Shown here: piece after piece, positions 11,101-21,443 of the stretch
Numbering within the stretch: position 1 is the first letter of the stretch
How the letters are laid out: the number at the start of each line of letters is the position of its first letter
NCBI GenBank assembly: GCA_003508835.1
Contig: PUFA01000162.1
Coordinates: 992,001-1,056,000, forward strand
Direction of reading: 5' to 3'
DNA length: 64,000 nucleotides
From: Eonycteris spelaea
Taxonomy: Eukaryota > Chordata > Mammalia > Chiroptera > Pteropodidae
Notes under the pieces: model-generated
Seen by the model: only the letters and a program-made list of their open reading frames with translations
Database searches by the model: none
Told to the model about the DNA's origin: nothing
Translations under genes and position numbers: made by a program

Positions 11101-12734
11101 TATTATTGTTATTATTAGGCTGCTTTTTCCCTCTTTTGCTATGAGATCCAAAAGGCCAGCCCAAGAAATTATATCAGAAGTTACACAATGGTTCTCAGTT
11201 AATTGAACATTTCATGAGCTTCTGATGACCATGGCTATCTAGGCTAAGCTAGATGCTCCTAGCACATACACACACCATAATGTACCATTTTCTAAAATGG
11301 CAGGTGCTCACTTTGCCCATGACTGAACTCTTAAATTGCCACATCTCAAAGGCAATCCAATGATAACCTTTAAGCACATTTCCCCACCACAGTTTATCTT
11401 ATTCTAATGATATGAAAGTGCTCTGGCCTATACCAATGCTTTCAAAATATTCTCATCAAGGAATCAGACTAGATGACCACCAACATCCCTTCTTACCCTA
11501 GAATTTAGGGTGCCCAGAAACATTTGAGTGCCCAGAAATCTTCACTCCATTGGCTCATAATACATTTAAAATGTAGGAAGTCACATTCAAAATAATCAGC
11601 AAAGATCCAGTTGGGATGTTTACTCAAAACTTTGTAGTGAGTGTCAAGGCTGGAGCTGCACATTTCATAGCCATTTTCTCTGCCCTGATTTGAGTGCTTT
11701 CCTCTGATTTTCTTAACACTAGCTTGGACTCATTTCCTGGGGTGGTTTGATTCCTAATTTTCAACTTGTTATAATAAGCCATTTTCCTACTTCTCCAAAC
11801 TGGTTTGACCAAATCTGTGCCTCCTCTTTCTTTAGAAATTACATCGTGGTTGGATTTTTCAGAATCTCCAGCTTTTTCAGATTGCAATTTCCGGCTACCT
11901 TGGACCTTCTCAATTTTAATTTCAGCTTCCATTTAAAGAAAGAAAGGGGACAAGGGGATGATATTTAATCCTTACAATTAACATTTTGCAAGAGCCATCA
12001 CTTTACGTCTCCAGTCTGTGTGGGGCTAGGGGAATAAGAAAGGGCCACATTACATCATACAGTGGCTAAAAAGAAACACTCTGAGCCATTCACTGGGGAC
12101 AATCCCTGCAAAACCAGAATGTCTACTCACTTTGACCTACAGCAAAAGGTATTGAATAACTTGAACAAGTGCTAGTGCAAACAACTGACCAAGTCCTTAA
12201 CCCTAATTCAGCCACCAGGAAAGCAGGACACATTAAAACCTATCAATTAAAAAAAGCAATTTGAGAAAAGAGAGAATTCGAGTTCTTTCCTTTTCATTTT
12301 TCGTTTTCCTTGTTTTTCTCAGAAGGACCTGAGAACATGGGTGATGAAAGAGACAGCACTCTTTGAACAATTCATAGAATTCCAAGCTTATAAAATCAGC
12401 AGAATCTTTTTTCCCTAAGTAAGGTGAAACCACGCCTTTGCCTCATGAGCCACTGCTACAGGGAACCAGCGTCATGGTAACCTAGTGGGTGCGGCCTTAT
12501 TTTCTGCCGGTGTGTTTTCAGTTTGCACAGAGAAAATGCTAGCATTTTGATGGGCAAAAGAAAATCCCTGGTCAGCAACCAGGTGGCCTTCTTGCCTTCT
12601 ACCAGAACTGTTGTGGTTAAAACCAATTGCCAATCTGGGGCTCGCCCAGCTGATCTGGGTAGATGAGATTATCAGATGGATCAAGACAGTGATTAGGAAA
12701 AATATTAGAATAGCTATCATTTCTGCTGCTGTGA
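11101..12734. other. Long unassigned interval
   Basis: No repeat identified across about 1.6 kb. It holds the right arm of the 23-bp inverted repeat (11522-11544). Small overlapping open frames on both strands at 11624-11968 and minus-strand frames near 12233-12720 show no protein features. The 12430-12720 part is less AT-rich and could be a conserved noncoding element; that is a guess. Confidence 0.45.
11522..11544. repeat. Right arm of a perfect 23-bp inverted repeat
   Basis: Core 'ttgagtgcccagaaatcttc'; exact reverse complement of 10170-10192. A related 'gtgcccagaaa' also lies just upstream at about 11511, giving a short imperfect direct repeat. Confidence 0.9.
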
Positions 12735-12910
12735 CTCTGTGGCAGTTCCTGTGCTAAGCACTTTACACATATTAGCTTATTTAATAGTCTTCGTAATGCT
12801 CAGAAGAGCTTCTATTAGTATTTCCATCTTTCAAACAAGGAAAGTGAGCATTAGAGCTTTTAGAAAATTAGCCCAAGGTCACAGAACTAGAAAGCTGCTG
12901 TGTGTGATTA
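12735..12910 (-). repeat. MIR SINE
   Basis: 'cctgtgctaagcactttaca', 'catattagcttatttaatag', 'aaggaaagtgagcattagag' and 'gcccaaggtcacagaactag' are the reverse-complement MIR core and head. Confidence 0.88.
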
Positions 12911-13561
12911 ACAGCACACCCACTACATGTCTGTCCTCAGCAGCGTCTCTGCCCAGACTTTATTTCTTTATCTTCTTTCAGAACAACTACACCAAGGTGT
13001 CCTTGCTTATAAGACACAAAAATCAAGATCTTATAACATATCCTATGTTTATTTGAATAAAAGCATAACATTTTCAAAAATTAACATCTCATCTCATTTG
13101 GCCTCCCACCATATCTAACAGGATAGGTAAGGCAGGATTGTTATTTAAAGCCCCTGAAAAATTATATTCAATGACTAAGCATTCCAATGATTAGCCTTTT
13201 AGAAGTTCCTTTCAAAACAATAATTGTCAAGATGCAGCAAGTTGACAAGTTTACCCATTAGTGGGAGCACAGCCATGTTGTTTGTTTGGAGCAACGTCTG
13301 AATGTGAGCTGGGAGAGAGAAAGTGCGTCATAAAACCACAGGGACGTTAGCCGGCACCACCCCAAGCGGCAAAGAGACTCTCGGGCACTGGAAATGTTTC
13401 TGGGTGTTTTCTCTGCCTTGTCTTTACAAGTTTTTAAAAGTTAGGCTCAGATACAATAAGCATTTTCAAGAAGATAGAGCCATTTGGGAAGTTGACATTT
13501 TTCCTACATTCCCACTCTCCTATTTTTTACTCCTATTTCTAAGTATATTGGCATAAAAATG
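12911..13561. other. Unassigned sequence with a CpG-bearing segment
   Basis: No repeat identified. Between 13326 and 13385 there are several CpGs close together (in 'gtgcgtcataaa', 'gacgttagccggcacc', 'aagcggc', 'ctctcgggcac') in an otherwise CpG-poor window, including a TGCGTCA cAMP-response-like motif. This may mark a regulatory element. Confidence 0.35.
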
Positions 13562-13738
13562 TAGGCTCTGTAGGCACCCAGAGCAGTGATCAAATCCCTG
13601 CTCCTCTACTTACTAGCTGTAAGACTTCACCAATCTGAGTCTTAGTGTTTTCATCTGAAAATCGGGGATATTGGTTGAGAAAATAGGATAATGCATACTA
13701 AGTACTTGGCCCAGTTTTTGATATCTATTAAGCACTGA
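13562..13738 (+). repeat. MIR SINE
   Basis: 'gatcaaatccctgctcctct', 'acttactagctgtaagactt', 'ttttcatctgaaaatcgggg' and 'tgcatactaagtacttggcc' are MIR landmarks in order. Confidence 0.87.
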
Positions 13739-14164
13739 GGACATAATTCTCAAATCTATCATTGATTAACTTTAATATTTGATATAAACATGAATAAGGC
13801 ATAACTGGTAATATACAATGTTTTGGGACTTTCAAAAATCCTTAGTAAAATCCCATAACTGTAAATCACATTGGGTCACATACATACTTTCAGGTACTGA
13901 CTATCTCAAGGTTTTGAAATGGGTTTTAAAGTAAAAAATAACAGACTGGAATAATCATATACTTCACTGTGCCAAAAATTGCTCTCTTTGGGGTTTTCCA
14001 GAGATTTGTTTTCTGAATAATCTTTTTTTAACATTTTTAGTAAATAACCAAAAAGCAAACTTTAAAATGCCTGCCAATAATAGATATTTTGGCAGTAAAA
14101 TATTTATCAAAATGATAGAGCTAAACGCCAGGCAGACCATTTAAGAGTTGTAAGAGACCTGCTT
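13739..14164. other. Unassigned AT-rich sequence
   Basis: Nothing recognised. Confidence 0.5.
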
Positions 14165-14375
14165 AAAAGGACTGTTTTTGAGTTTGAATTTTGACACTCC
14201 TTAAATGCATGATGCGGGGCAAATTACTTAACCACTTCATTTTTTTGCTTGTAAAACTGGAACACAAAGAGTGCTTACTTCATAGGTTGTAAAGCTTGCA
14301 TTAAATAATGCAAACGAAGACACAGAACTGTAAGTGACCAATAAACGTCAGCGAAAGATAGTATTTGTGATAGTG
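14165..14375 (+). repeat. MIR SINE
   Basis: 'gagtttgaattttgacactc', 'ggcaaattacttaaccactt', 'tgcttgtaaaactgg', 'cttacttcataggttgtaaa' and 'gaccaataaacgtcag' follow the MIR consensus order. Confidence 0.82.
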
Positions 14376-14391
14376 GTGTGAGGTAGATGTA

Positions 14392-14495
14392 ATGAGGATG
14401 ATGGTGGTGGTAGTGGTGGTGGTTACAATAATGGTGTAAGTGATGGTTGCAAAGGAGGAGTTATAATGATGATGTTGGTAGAGATGATGGTGGTT
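14392..14495. repeat. Imperfect (GGT/GAT)n microsatellite
   Basis: Runs of GGT, GAT and AGT triplets, interrupted, downstream of the MIR tail. Confidence 0.85.
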
Positions 14496-15369
14496 ACAGA
14501 ACCATATCTAGATGGGCTTCATCATGTAAGACATAAAATATAGGTAGAAACACACAAGCCCTAGCCATAGGGGAATGTGGTATCAAATATTAGTTCTGAT
14601 TCATAAAAGAATTTTGGTCTTAGGATAAGTGGGAAAAGCAGTTGGACACACACACAAAGAAAAACTTTCAGGACCAGATACAGTCCAGAATGCAGCAATT
14701 TCCCCAAGATAATGTATGCCTCCTCCTTCTAAGTATGGCCAATTTAAATGCTGCCAGGGGCCAGGCAGGAAATGTCAATGAGTGAAGTGGACAGAGTGAC
14801 ATAAGGCATGCTAGGGATGGAGGCAAACTGAAGAACACAAACTCCTTCTCTTCCAAAAAGAGTAGCTGCCAAGAAATAATGCAAACTTAATATTGTGAGA
14901 TTTTCCAATTTTTAAGAAAATCTGAGAATTCAAAATTTTATGTGAAATCTCTATAAGACAAAGAGAATATTGCTGCAGGCCCAATACACTGCAATTTTTT
15001 TTGCTTAAACCAAGGAGCTTCTTCCACCCCTCGTGTTCTAGATTTCTGGAATTTCTTTAATCATTTAATAGCCTCTCACTGAAAGCCTGAATTCCAGATT
15101 TTACTTCCAGTTTTCTCTGTTTTCACCCAGATCCTGATTTCTATTTTTCCTACCTCTGTCTGGCAACTCCTTCCCACTCTACAATGCTTTCTTTCCTTGA
15201 GGTCTTGACTTGGCCTTATTGATCCTAATGATGCCCTGCAAATGATTCTACCCAGGTGAGAGGATTCACCTAAACTCCTTCCCCAGACTCAAATGGGTAT
15301 TGTTAATTATTTTCTGGACATCAACTCCATTCTCTTCTTTCAAGAAAATTACTTTCCTGAGGTCATTTT
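14496..15369. other. Unassigned sequence, possibly the 5' part of the next L2
   Basis: No repeat identified with confidence. The pyrimidine-rich part from about 15110 may already belong to the L2 that is clear from 15370. Confidence 0.45.
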
Positions 15370-16565
15370 GTTCACTTGCATGGTTTTCACTGCCCTCTAT
15401 AAGCTGATGGATGTCAAGTCTATAGATCTGATTCAGATCCATCACCCAAACTCCACATCCATAGATCCAATTGACTATATGACATCTCCTTGTGGATGTC
15501 ACATAAACACCTAAAACTCAAGAGACAAATTATAATTGATCACTGTTCCATCAAAGCTGGTACCTTATTTTGTACCTTTTCTCTGTGAAAGCTAACACCC
15601 TCTATCTCCAAATGCCCACCATCTCAGGACACTGGAGTCATCCTAGACAATGTCTTGCCTCTCACACTATACATTCACCACTCAGACCTTTAAGTTTGAT
15701 CTCAGTGATGCCGACTACGTCTGTCTCCTCTCCCTGTCCACATCTTGGTCATCTCTTGTGGGGAAGATTGCTATATTCTCCAGAGAAATTTTGTTGATTC
15801 TAATATCAAACCCTCCATTCTCTATTCTGAGTCAGAGTAACCCTCTAAAACACAAATCTGATGATGTACGTCCTGCTAAGAGTGTTTAGTAATTCCATAT
15901 AATCTATAAGATAAAGTGGAAACTCCTTAGCTTATATAGAAAGCTCCACATAATAAGACCCCTGGTGAAACTCTCCTGGTTTATTTGGGTTTTTCCCTTC
16001 AACCTTCATTTCAAAATGTGTAGAATTCCCTAAGCACATGTTGTTATAAGCATTCTATATAGAAAAGTTCTCCTTTAAAACTCACAAGAACTCTATGAAG
16101 CTGTGGCTATTATTATTCCCATCATATCTATGAAGAACCTGGAGCTCAGGTCAGATAACTAACTAGCCCAAGTCACACAGCTAGAAGGGGCACAGTCAGG
16201 ATTTTGAGCCAGCCCTAGAATCTGTGCTGTCATCCACAAAATTATACAGCTTTTCTGAGTGCTCTGCCAACAATGCCATCTTCTTGGCAAACACCTACTC
16301 ACTTTTCCATCTCAACTCAAGAAACACCTCTTCTGTAACGCCTCTCTAAGCTTAGCTTCCAACACAAAACTGATCACTTTCAATTTCGTGTCCCTTTGGT
16401 TTCTCATATAACTGGCTATTCCTCCTAGTACTTGTAATAACTTAGTATGCTTTTGCATTTATATGCCTAAATCCTTGATAGTGGGAAGATTGTTTACTAT
16501 TCTTCGTATCCCCCAGTGCCTATCACAATGTTGAGCACATAATAGGTACTTAATAAGTGTTTGGC
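15370..16565 (+). mobile_element. L2 LINE, long 3' portion split by a MIR
   Basis: From 15370 the sequence tracks L2: 'atatgacatctccttgtgga', 'cctaaaactcaagagac', 'ctggagtcatcctagacaat', 'acacaaatctgatgatgtac', 'gtggaaactccttagcttat'. After a MIR at 16035-16252 it resumes with 'caagaaacacctcttctgta' and ends 'cagtgcctatcacaatgttg' and 'aataggtacttaataagtgt'. About 1 kb of L2, ancient, no intact frame. Confidence 0.85.
16035..16252 (-). repeat. MIR SINE inside the L2
   Basis: 'ctcacaagaactctatgaag', 'tattattattcccatcatat', 'agcccaagtcacacagctag' and 'cagccctagaatctgtgctg' are reverse-complement MIR. L2 sequence lies on both sides in the right order, so this MIR inserted into the L2. Confidence 0.85.
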
Positions 16566-16578
16566 AAATTTTTGGCTG

Positions 16579-16646
16579 AAAGAAAGAAAGAAAAAAGGAA
16601 AGAAGGGAGGAAGGGAGGGAGGGAGGAAAGAGAGAGAGAAAAAAAG
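16579..16646. repeat. (GAAA)n/(GGGA)n purine-rich repeat
   Basis: GAAA units grade into GGGA and GAGA units over about 68 bases, right after the L2 3' end, where an L2 or poly-A tail would seed such expansion. Confidence 0.92.
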
Positions 16647-17041
16647 ATCAGTAAAACAATGGGAATTATAAGAAGGGCAATATATGTAAGACCTCTGTTT
16701 CAGCCTTTTAAGAAAAATATAAAACTGGAAAGGTCAATATTCTAAATTTTGAGGGTAAGGGAGAAAGAATAGGGGTGGTAAATCTTCAATCTTTAGGCTC
16801 TTAGAGGACATGGATAAAGTGAAGGAGTACACATTTATAAAATAACAGACCATTAAAACCTAGGCTTCAACCTTAAAGTTTAAAAGTATTACTAAGACAA
16901 TAAAATCAAGTACTACTTTTATCAGGAATGAACGTATGACTCCAAGAGCTAATTCAAGCTGAAAATACAAATAGGCTTTCTAAAAGTTGAAATAGTGAAA
17001 TAGTTCATTGATGATCAACCCAAATTTCACTTATGTTTCCA
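16647..17041. other. Unassigned AT-rich sequence
   Basis: Nothing recognised. Confidence 0.5.
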
Positions 17042-17160
17042 TTTAGTTCAACAAATAATTATGGAGTACCTACTCATAGGCTGAGGACCTAAATACAAGT
17101 ATGATGGATATAGCTACTGTCTTGAAGAAACTTAAAGTCAAGTGGGGAAAAAGATGTAAG
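17042..17160 (-). repeat. L2 LINE 3' end
   Basis: 'tagttcaacaaataattatg', 'gagtacctactcatagg', 'ctactgtcttgaagaaact' and 'taaagtcaagtggggaa' match the reverse-complement L2 tail. Confidence 0.8.
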
Positions 17161-17172
17161 CCCTCAATTATG

Positions 17173-17467
17173 CAGAGCTTCTCAAGCCATCAATGATAAA
17201 GAATAGCTTTTTTATTATTTTATTTCCAATATCTAACAGATTGATATTTTTGGAAAGTATAATAAACTACTAGAAACACGAAATTTTAAAAAGATATCTA
17301 AACTACAATCCCTAAGTTCTTATAATTATTAGAGTGAATTGATATAAAATTAATGTCAGATTGCTGTTTCTAAACACTTACCATCAGTTTCTCTACTTGG
17401 CTCATCATGAAATAGTAACAGTTTGCAGACTAGCAATGGTCCGCAGGTCACATGTTGAGTAGTGTTG
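17173..17467. mobile_element. Probable nonautonomous hAT-type DNA element
   Basis: Ends are 'cagagcttctcaagcc' and 'catgttgagtagtgttg', imperfect inverted repeats of the CAGTGCTTCTCAA...TTGAGAAGCACTG type. The segment 'agcaatggtccgcaggtcac' near the right end is characteristic of a known MER-type hAT family whose name I cannot give with certainty. About 295 bp, AT-rich interior, no coding capacity. Confidence 0.55.
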
Positions 17468-17754
17468 ATATGTAAAACAATAAGTTAGGTATTTTAATGA
17501 AGACAATTAATGAGAGAATAGGAAAGAACGTCTTTAAGGAAAGAAATTATTTGGGAACCAAGCCTACTCAACTGATATATTTTCTCCAAAACTTACTAAG
17601 CTCTCAGACTAAAGGACTATTTTTCTCTTCCTCTCAGGACCTAGTTTCTTAAAAATGTAGCTCACATTTGCTGCCTCATCACCATTCCAAAATTATTTTG
17701 TACCTTAGAACAGAAAAGAATCACTGCATTTTTTCAAATTTCTCTTGTAATATT
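17468..17754. other. Unassigned AT-rich sequence
   Basis: Nothing recognised. Confidence 0.5.
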
Positions 17755-17900
17755 TATATCCTGCAATGTGAGATAGCTAGTTATCTCTCTAAGCCTCTCA
17801 CGAGTAGGAACATAATACTTACCTAAATATTCCTACAACACCTACTAAAAGCCTTAATCATGGTTAAGTAGCCAATAACTGCTTGTTACATGAATGAAAA
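17755..17900 (+). repeat. Possible L2 LINE 3' end
   Basis: 'tctctctaagcctctcacga', 'ctacaacacctactaaaagc' and 'agccaataactgcttgttac' then 'atgaatgaaaa' resemble a diverged L2 3' end. Confidence 0.5.
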
Positions 17901-18459
17901 AAGTGAAGTAATGAATAAACAAGTAAACTAGCTGCTACTCAGTGCCTCCAAAAATATATTACTCAGATGTACTATGTTTTAATGTATTTAATACCAAAGA
18001 TGAATGCTTCTCTGTGACTTAAGTTGCTGGAATCACTTAATTTTTCTATATTTGGTCCACATGTGAAATTACAACCAACATCAAATGAAAATTTGATTAA
18101 ACAGACCAAGAACAGCATGTGTGATAGATGTGAATTCCCCCGGGGCAGGATGTTGGTATGGAAACCAGAAGACTTGACACTACAGAGATGAAAGTTCTCT
18201 CAAAGAGCCAATATCTTAGCCCGATAGAAAAAAAGACATATACTTTGCCTCCAAAAAAAGGAACAACTGAAGTTCAGAAACCTGAAGCATCTGGATCAAG
18301 TCACCGGATTAGAGTCTGTCCTCTCCCTCATCTTTCCCACTCCTCTTTTAATTATTGTATTCACTCCCCATTATAAGAAAAAAAGAAATGCAGAACTCAG
18401 TGGTATTGCAAAAAATATTTTTAACCTAAGGAGGCAAAAGGACAAAGTAGCTTCAGTTT
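17901..18459. other. Unassigned sequence
   Basis: Nothing recognised. The plus-strand open frame 18158-18376 has no protein-family features. Confidence 0.5.
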
Positions 18460-18985
18460 CCAAGATTATTCTAGCCTCTCAGAAGCTCTTGTTGCCCTTG
18501 AAGCTGGTTTCCTGGAGCAGCTAAGAGTCCAGGGATTCTGCAAGCAGCTAGAGTTATCTGGTGAGTGATCAGAAAGCTCCTGGGAGGAGGCCCAGCTGGG
18601 ATGCCTTCCAAACTGTGTCTGCACCACCTGTAACTCTTCAATACATATGCTTGCCAGAAGATCGTCCCAAGCCTGGAGGGGGATGGGAAGAGTTGCCATT
18701 CCAGAAAGAACCACCAGACAGCTTTGGCAGAGAAGGGTTCCTTGTGCATTGGAAAGGAGTCAGGGCTTCCAGCTAAGGGCATCTCGCCAGCCCTGGTATG
18801 CGGATCCGGGATCTGTGCGCACTGAGCCTGCCCTGACTTGCCCAGCAGAGAGAGAGGCCAGGGAAAGACGGGAAAGGTGTTCACTCCTCACCTCCTTCCA
18901 GCTCCAGCCAGCTCCAGGCTCCTTTGAAGTCCCAGGCCAGAAGGCATGGCCAGTACTGATGCTGAGGTTTTTTCTGTGAGCCTCT
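18460..18985. other. GC-richer unique block with overlapping open frames
   Basis: This block is visibly more GC-rich than its surroundings and holds several overlapping open frames on both strands (137 codons at 18471-18884 minus, 110 codons at 18647-18979 plus, and others). Overlap in many frames at once is what raised GC gives by chance. No domain, signal peptide or family is seen. It may be a regulatory element, an exon of an unrecognised transcript, or neither. Confidence 0.3.
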
Positions 18986-19039
18986 GGGATTGGGGTTTTT
19001 TTCTCTCTTTCTCTCTCTGGAAGGCAGATTAACATAAAT

Positions 19040-19180
19040 CAAAAAGCATGGACTTTGGAAGCAGATAAACCTCAATTCAAAACCTGGCTGGGCCATGGAC
19101 TAGGTTTATAAGCCCAAAAGAAGTTATAAAACTTCTCTGGACCTTAGAGTTTATTTCTGAAATAATGTTAATCTAACTTA
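19040..19180 (+). repeat. MIR SINE, 5' two thirds
   Basis: 'gcatggactttggaagcaga', 'ctcaattcaaaacctggctg' and 'acttctctggaccttagagt' are MIR. The copy is cut by the DNA transposon that starts at 19181; a little MIR-like sequence may resume after 19423 ('ctaggattgttttatacata'). Confidence 0.8.
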
Positions 19181-19422
19181 ATAGTTTCTCAGTCTCAGCA
19201 TTATTGACACCTTGGACTGGATACTTTTTTATGACATTGGGTCTGGGGTCTGTCCTATGCATTACAGAATGTTTAACAGCATCTCTAGCTTACCCACTAG
19301 ATGCCAGCAGCACTCTCCCCATTGTGCTATCAAAATTGTGACAACCAAAAACAGTTCCAGATACTGGCTAATGTTCCCTAGGGGGCTAAGTTGCCCCAGG
19401 TTAAGAACCACTGACCTCACCT
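19181..19422 (-). mobile_element. MER20-type hAT-Charlie element
   Basis: Reads as the reverse complement of the MER20-like consensus: 'tagtttctcagtctcagcat', 'cctatgcattacagaatgtt', 'ccactagatgccagcagc', 'gggggctaagttgccccagg' and 'ttaagaaccactga'. The inverted terminal repeats TTTCTCA and AAGAACCACTG are visible. Nonautonomous, no coding capacity. It could instead be filed under a sister MER5-group family. Confidence 0.82.
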
Positions 19423-19599
19423 AATCCTTAGGACTAGGATTGTTTTATACATATTATTGCAAATAAAGAGAGTCGGTACCTATGAATGAATAAAGAACCC
19501 AAGAATTATGAATTCTTGTAGCAGATGCCATCACTGCCCCACCCACATCCCCTCAGCATCCACCTCAACACACTGTTGACCGCTTACCGTGAACACCTG
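19423..19599. other. Unassigned sequence
   Basis: Short interval, possibly containing the interrupted MIR tail. Confidence 0.4.
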
Positions 19600-19930
19600 G
19601 GACTCTCTGGACTTAGGAGTATGGTGAGTCTGCAAAAAGGATAAATTGGAACTTGTCCTTGGAAGCAGCCTTTAATCACTGACAGATGAGAAGTTGGTAG
19701 ATAAACACCCCTTATTTGACATAGTTCTGAGGTTTATTCTACACTGTTTCCCAGAATTCCTCTGTGATCTCAGACTCCATCACCCACAGTGGTAGCTGTC
19801 TGTATAACACACCCCTTCCCTACCTTCACTTTTCTGCTACCCCATGGGTTTTTCCTAGAATCACTTCCCAAAATCTTTGTACAGCTTTCTTTATCTTTCA
19901 TGTGTTTCTATCTTTGAGAAACCTAATATA
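19600..19930 (+). mobile_element. Possible old LTR remnant
   Basis: 'cacccacagtggtagctgtc', 'tataacacaccccttcccta', 'gggtttttcctagaatcac' and 'tctttgagaaacctaatata' resemble the 3' part of an old mammalian LTR that ends 'ggtctgcttttggggaaccc'. Assignment is from memory and the ends are not defined. No coding part. Confidence 0.4.
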
Positions 19931-20010
19931 TAAAAACTGATTTTTACGTATATAAATGTCCTCCCTTGCTGATTCATCAGGCTTCTCATTGGTATTTACT
20001 CAGGTCACAA

Positions 20011-20137
20011 TGTTTCAATAATAATTATTTAAGTACTGCAAGTAAGCACTATTCTGCTCTGGAGACTGATGAAAATAATGATCAGCATATCCCAAACAAT
20101 GCTTATTTGCAGTACTTAAGTAATTATTTTTGAAACA
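20011..20137. other. 127-base near-perfect inverted repeat (38-bp stem)
   Basis: Left arm 20011-20048 and right arm 20100-20137 are reverse complements at 35 of 38 positions, with no gaps, separated by 51 bases. Arm landmarks are 'taagtactgcaagtaagca' on the left and 'tgcttatttgcagtacttaa' on the right. Sequence outside the arms is not complementary. It is compatible with a small palindromic MITE or a microRNA-like precursor. I do not recognise a family. Confidence 0.9.
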
Positions 20138-20139
20138 AG

Positions 20140-20900
20140 TTTTTTTTTGAAAGAAGTTCTCACTTCTCACTTGGTCCTAAACCCAACCTATTCCCCACAT
20201 TGTTGCCACATAGCTCTTTCTAAAATGCACATCACACCATGTCTGATATGAACCCAGCAATCTTATCTACTCTTGTAACCTCAGTACCTAAAACCACACC
20301 GCACATGGTAGGTACCCGATAACATTTGTTGAATTACTGAGTGAATGTCATTCTCTTGCTTACAATCTTTGGATGCTTCCCCATGTTATCAGTAAAGGAT
20401 AAAGATCAAACTCCTTCAAATCATACATTAGACTCCTTCATGACTTCTTTATCCAACTTTATCTCTCACCACTAATCCATTCCACCTCACCCAAAAATAT
20501 GTACATACAACCCGTACTTTAGCCATCCCATACTATGTGTGGTTCCTAGAAAGGTTTGTTCTCTTTATGGCTATGTTTTCACATATGTTGCCTCTGAGCT
20601 TGGGATGTCTTTTCCAGGTCTCTTCCCTGCTAATACCTACAGGTTCCTTAAGCGGCTGTTCAAATCTGACTTCCTGGGAGGTGTCCAGGGAGGGGAGGTT
20701 CTGCCCTGATCCCTTTGAGTAAAGGTAGCCCTTCTCGGCTCCCATTATGCTATTGTACTATGGGATTTGCTCATTAATCTCTCCCACCAGAGAGAGAGTG
20801 CCTTGAGGTAATGGGTCATATCTTTGAGTTATAGGTATCCCAATGCCTGATCCATTTTAGGTGTTCAGAACACAAATGTTTGTGCATTAATGAAATTAAT
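20140..20900 (+). mobile_element. L2 LINE interrupted by a second L2 3' end
   Basis: 'acatagctctttctaaaatg' and 'catcacaccatgtctgat' are internal L2. Then 'cctcagtacctaaaaccaca' to 'acatttgttgaattactgag' (about 20265-20345) is an L2 terminal tail, after which internal L2 resumes ('ggataaagatcaaactcctt', 'cctctgagcttgggatgtct', 'ccaatgcctgatccatttta') to a second tail near 20880. No intact frame. Confidence 0.85.
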
Positions 20901-20931
20901 AATAAAGTAATGATATAAAGAGGCTTTAGTA

Positions 20932-21443
20932 TGTTCATTAGTAAAGGTTCTCCAGAGAAATAGAACCAATAAGACATACATAAATAAATAGAAAGAGATT
21001 TCTTATGAAGAATTGTCTCACATAATTATAGAGACTGAGAAGTCCCAAAATCTGTCGTCTGCATTCTGGAGGCCCAAGAAAGCTGTTGGTGTAGTCCCAG
21101 TCCAAAGTCAAAGGCCTAAGAACCAGAAGAGCAAATGCTGTAAGTCCCAGACTGGGTCTGAAGATGTAAGTACCAGGAACAATAGTGTCTGTGGGTGGGA
21201 GAGGATAAACATCCCAGATCCAACAGAGAGCAAAATTTCCCCCTCCTATACCTTTTTGTTTTATTCAGGCCCTCACCCGATTGGATGATACTCCAGTTGC
21301 ATTGGTGGGAGATCTTCTATACTCGGTCTACTGATTCAAACATGAATCTTTTCCAAAAACACCCTCACAGACACACACCAAAATGTTTACCATCTGGGCC
21401 TCCCTTAGCCCAGATGAGTTGACATATAAAACTACCCATCACA
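20932..21443 (+). mobile_element. Solo LTR of MLT2 type (ERVL relic)
   Basis: Starts TG and ends CA (512 bp). Internal landmarks match MLT2: 'ggttctccagagaaatagaa', 'gagactgagaagtcccaaa', 'ccaaagtcaaaggcctaag', 'ttttattcaggccctcaccc', 'attggatgatactccagttg', 'acaccctcacagacacacac' and 'catataaaactacccatcac'. No retroviral internal sequence is next to it, so it is a solo LTR. Flanking 'tagta' and 'gtaag' do not form a clear 5-bp target duplication. Confidence 0.87.

Noticed and set aside
12660..12695. GATA/E-box composite ('gagattatcagatgg') as an erythroid enhancer
   Set aside because: The spacing does not fit the usual E-box-GATA composite and single short motifs are common by chance.
16579..16745. 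62-codon basic frame in purine-rich DNA
   Set aside because: It translates a (GAAA)n/(GGGA)n repeat.
18471..18884. 137-codon minus-strand open frame as a gene
   Set aside because: It overlaps several open frames on both strands in GC-richer DNA and has no domain, start context or splice evidence.
20932..21443. Full endogenous retrovirus
   Set aside because: Only one LTR is present, with no internal gag, pol or env sequence and no second LTR in the flanks.
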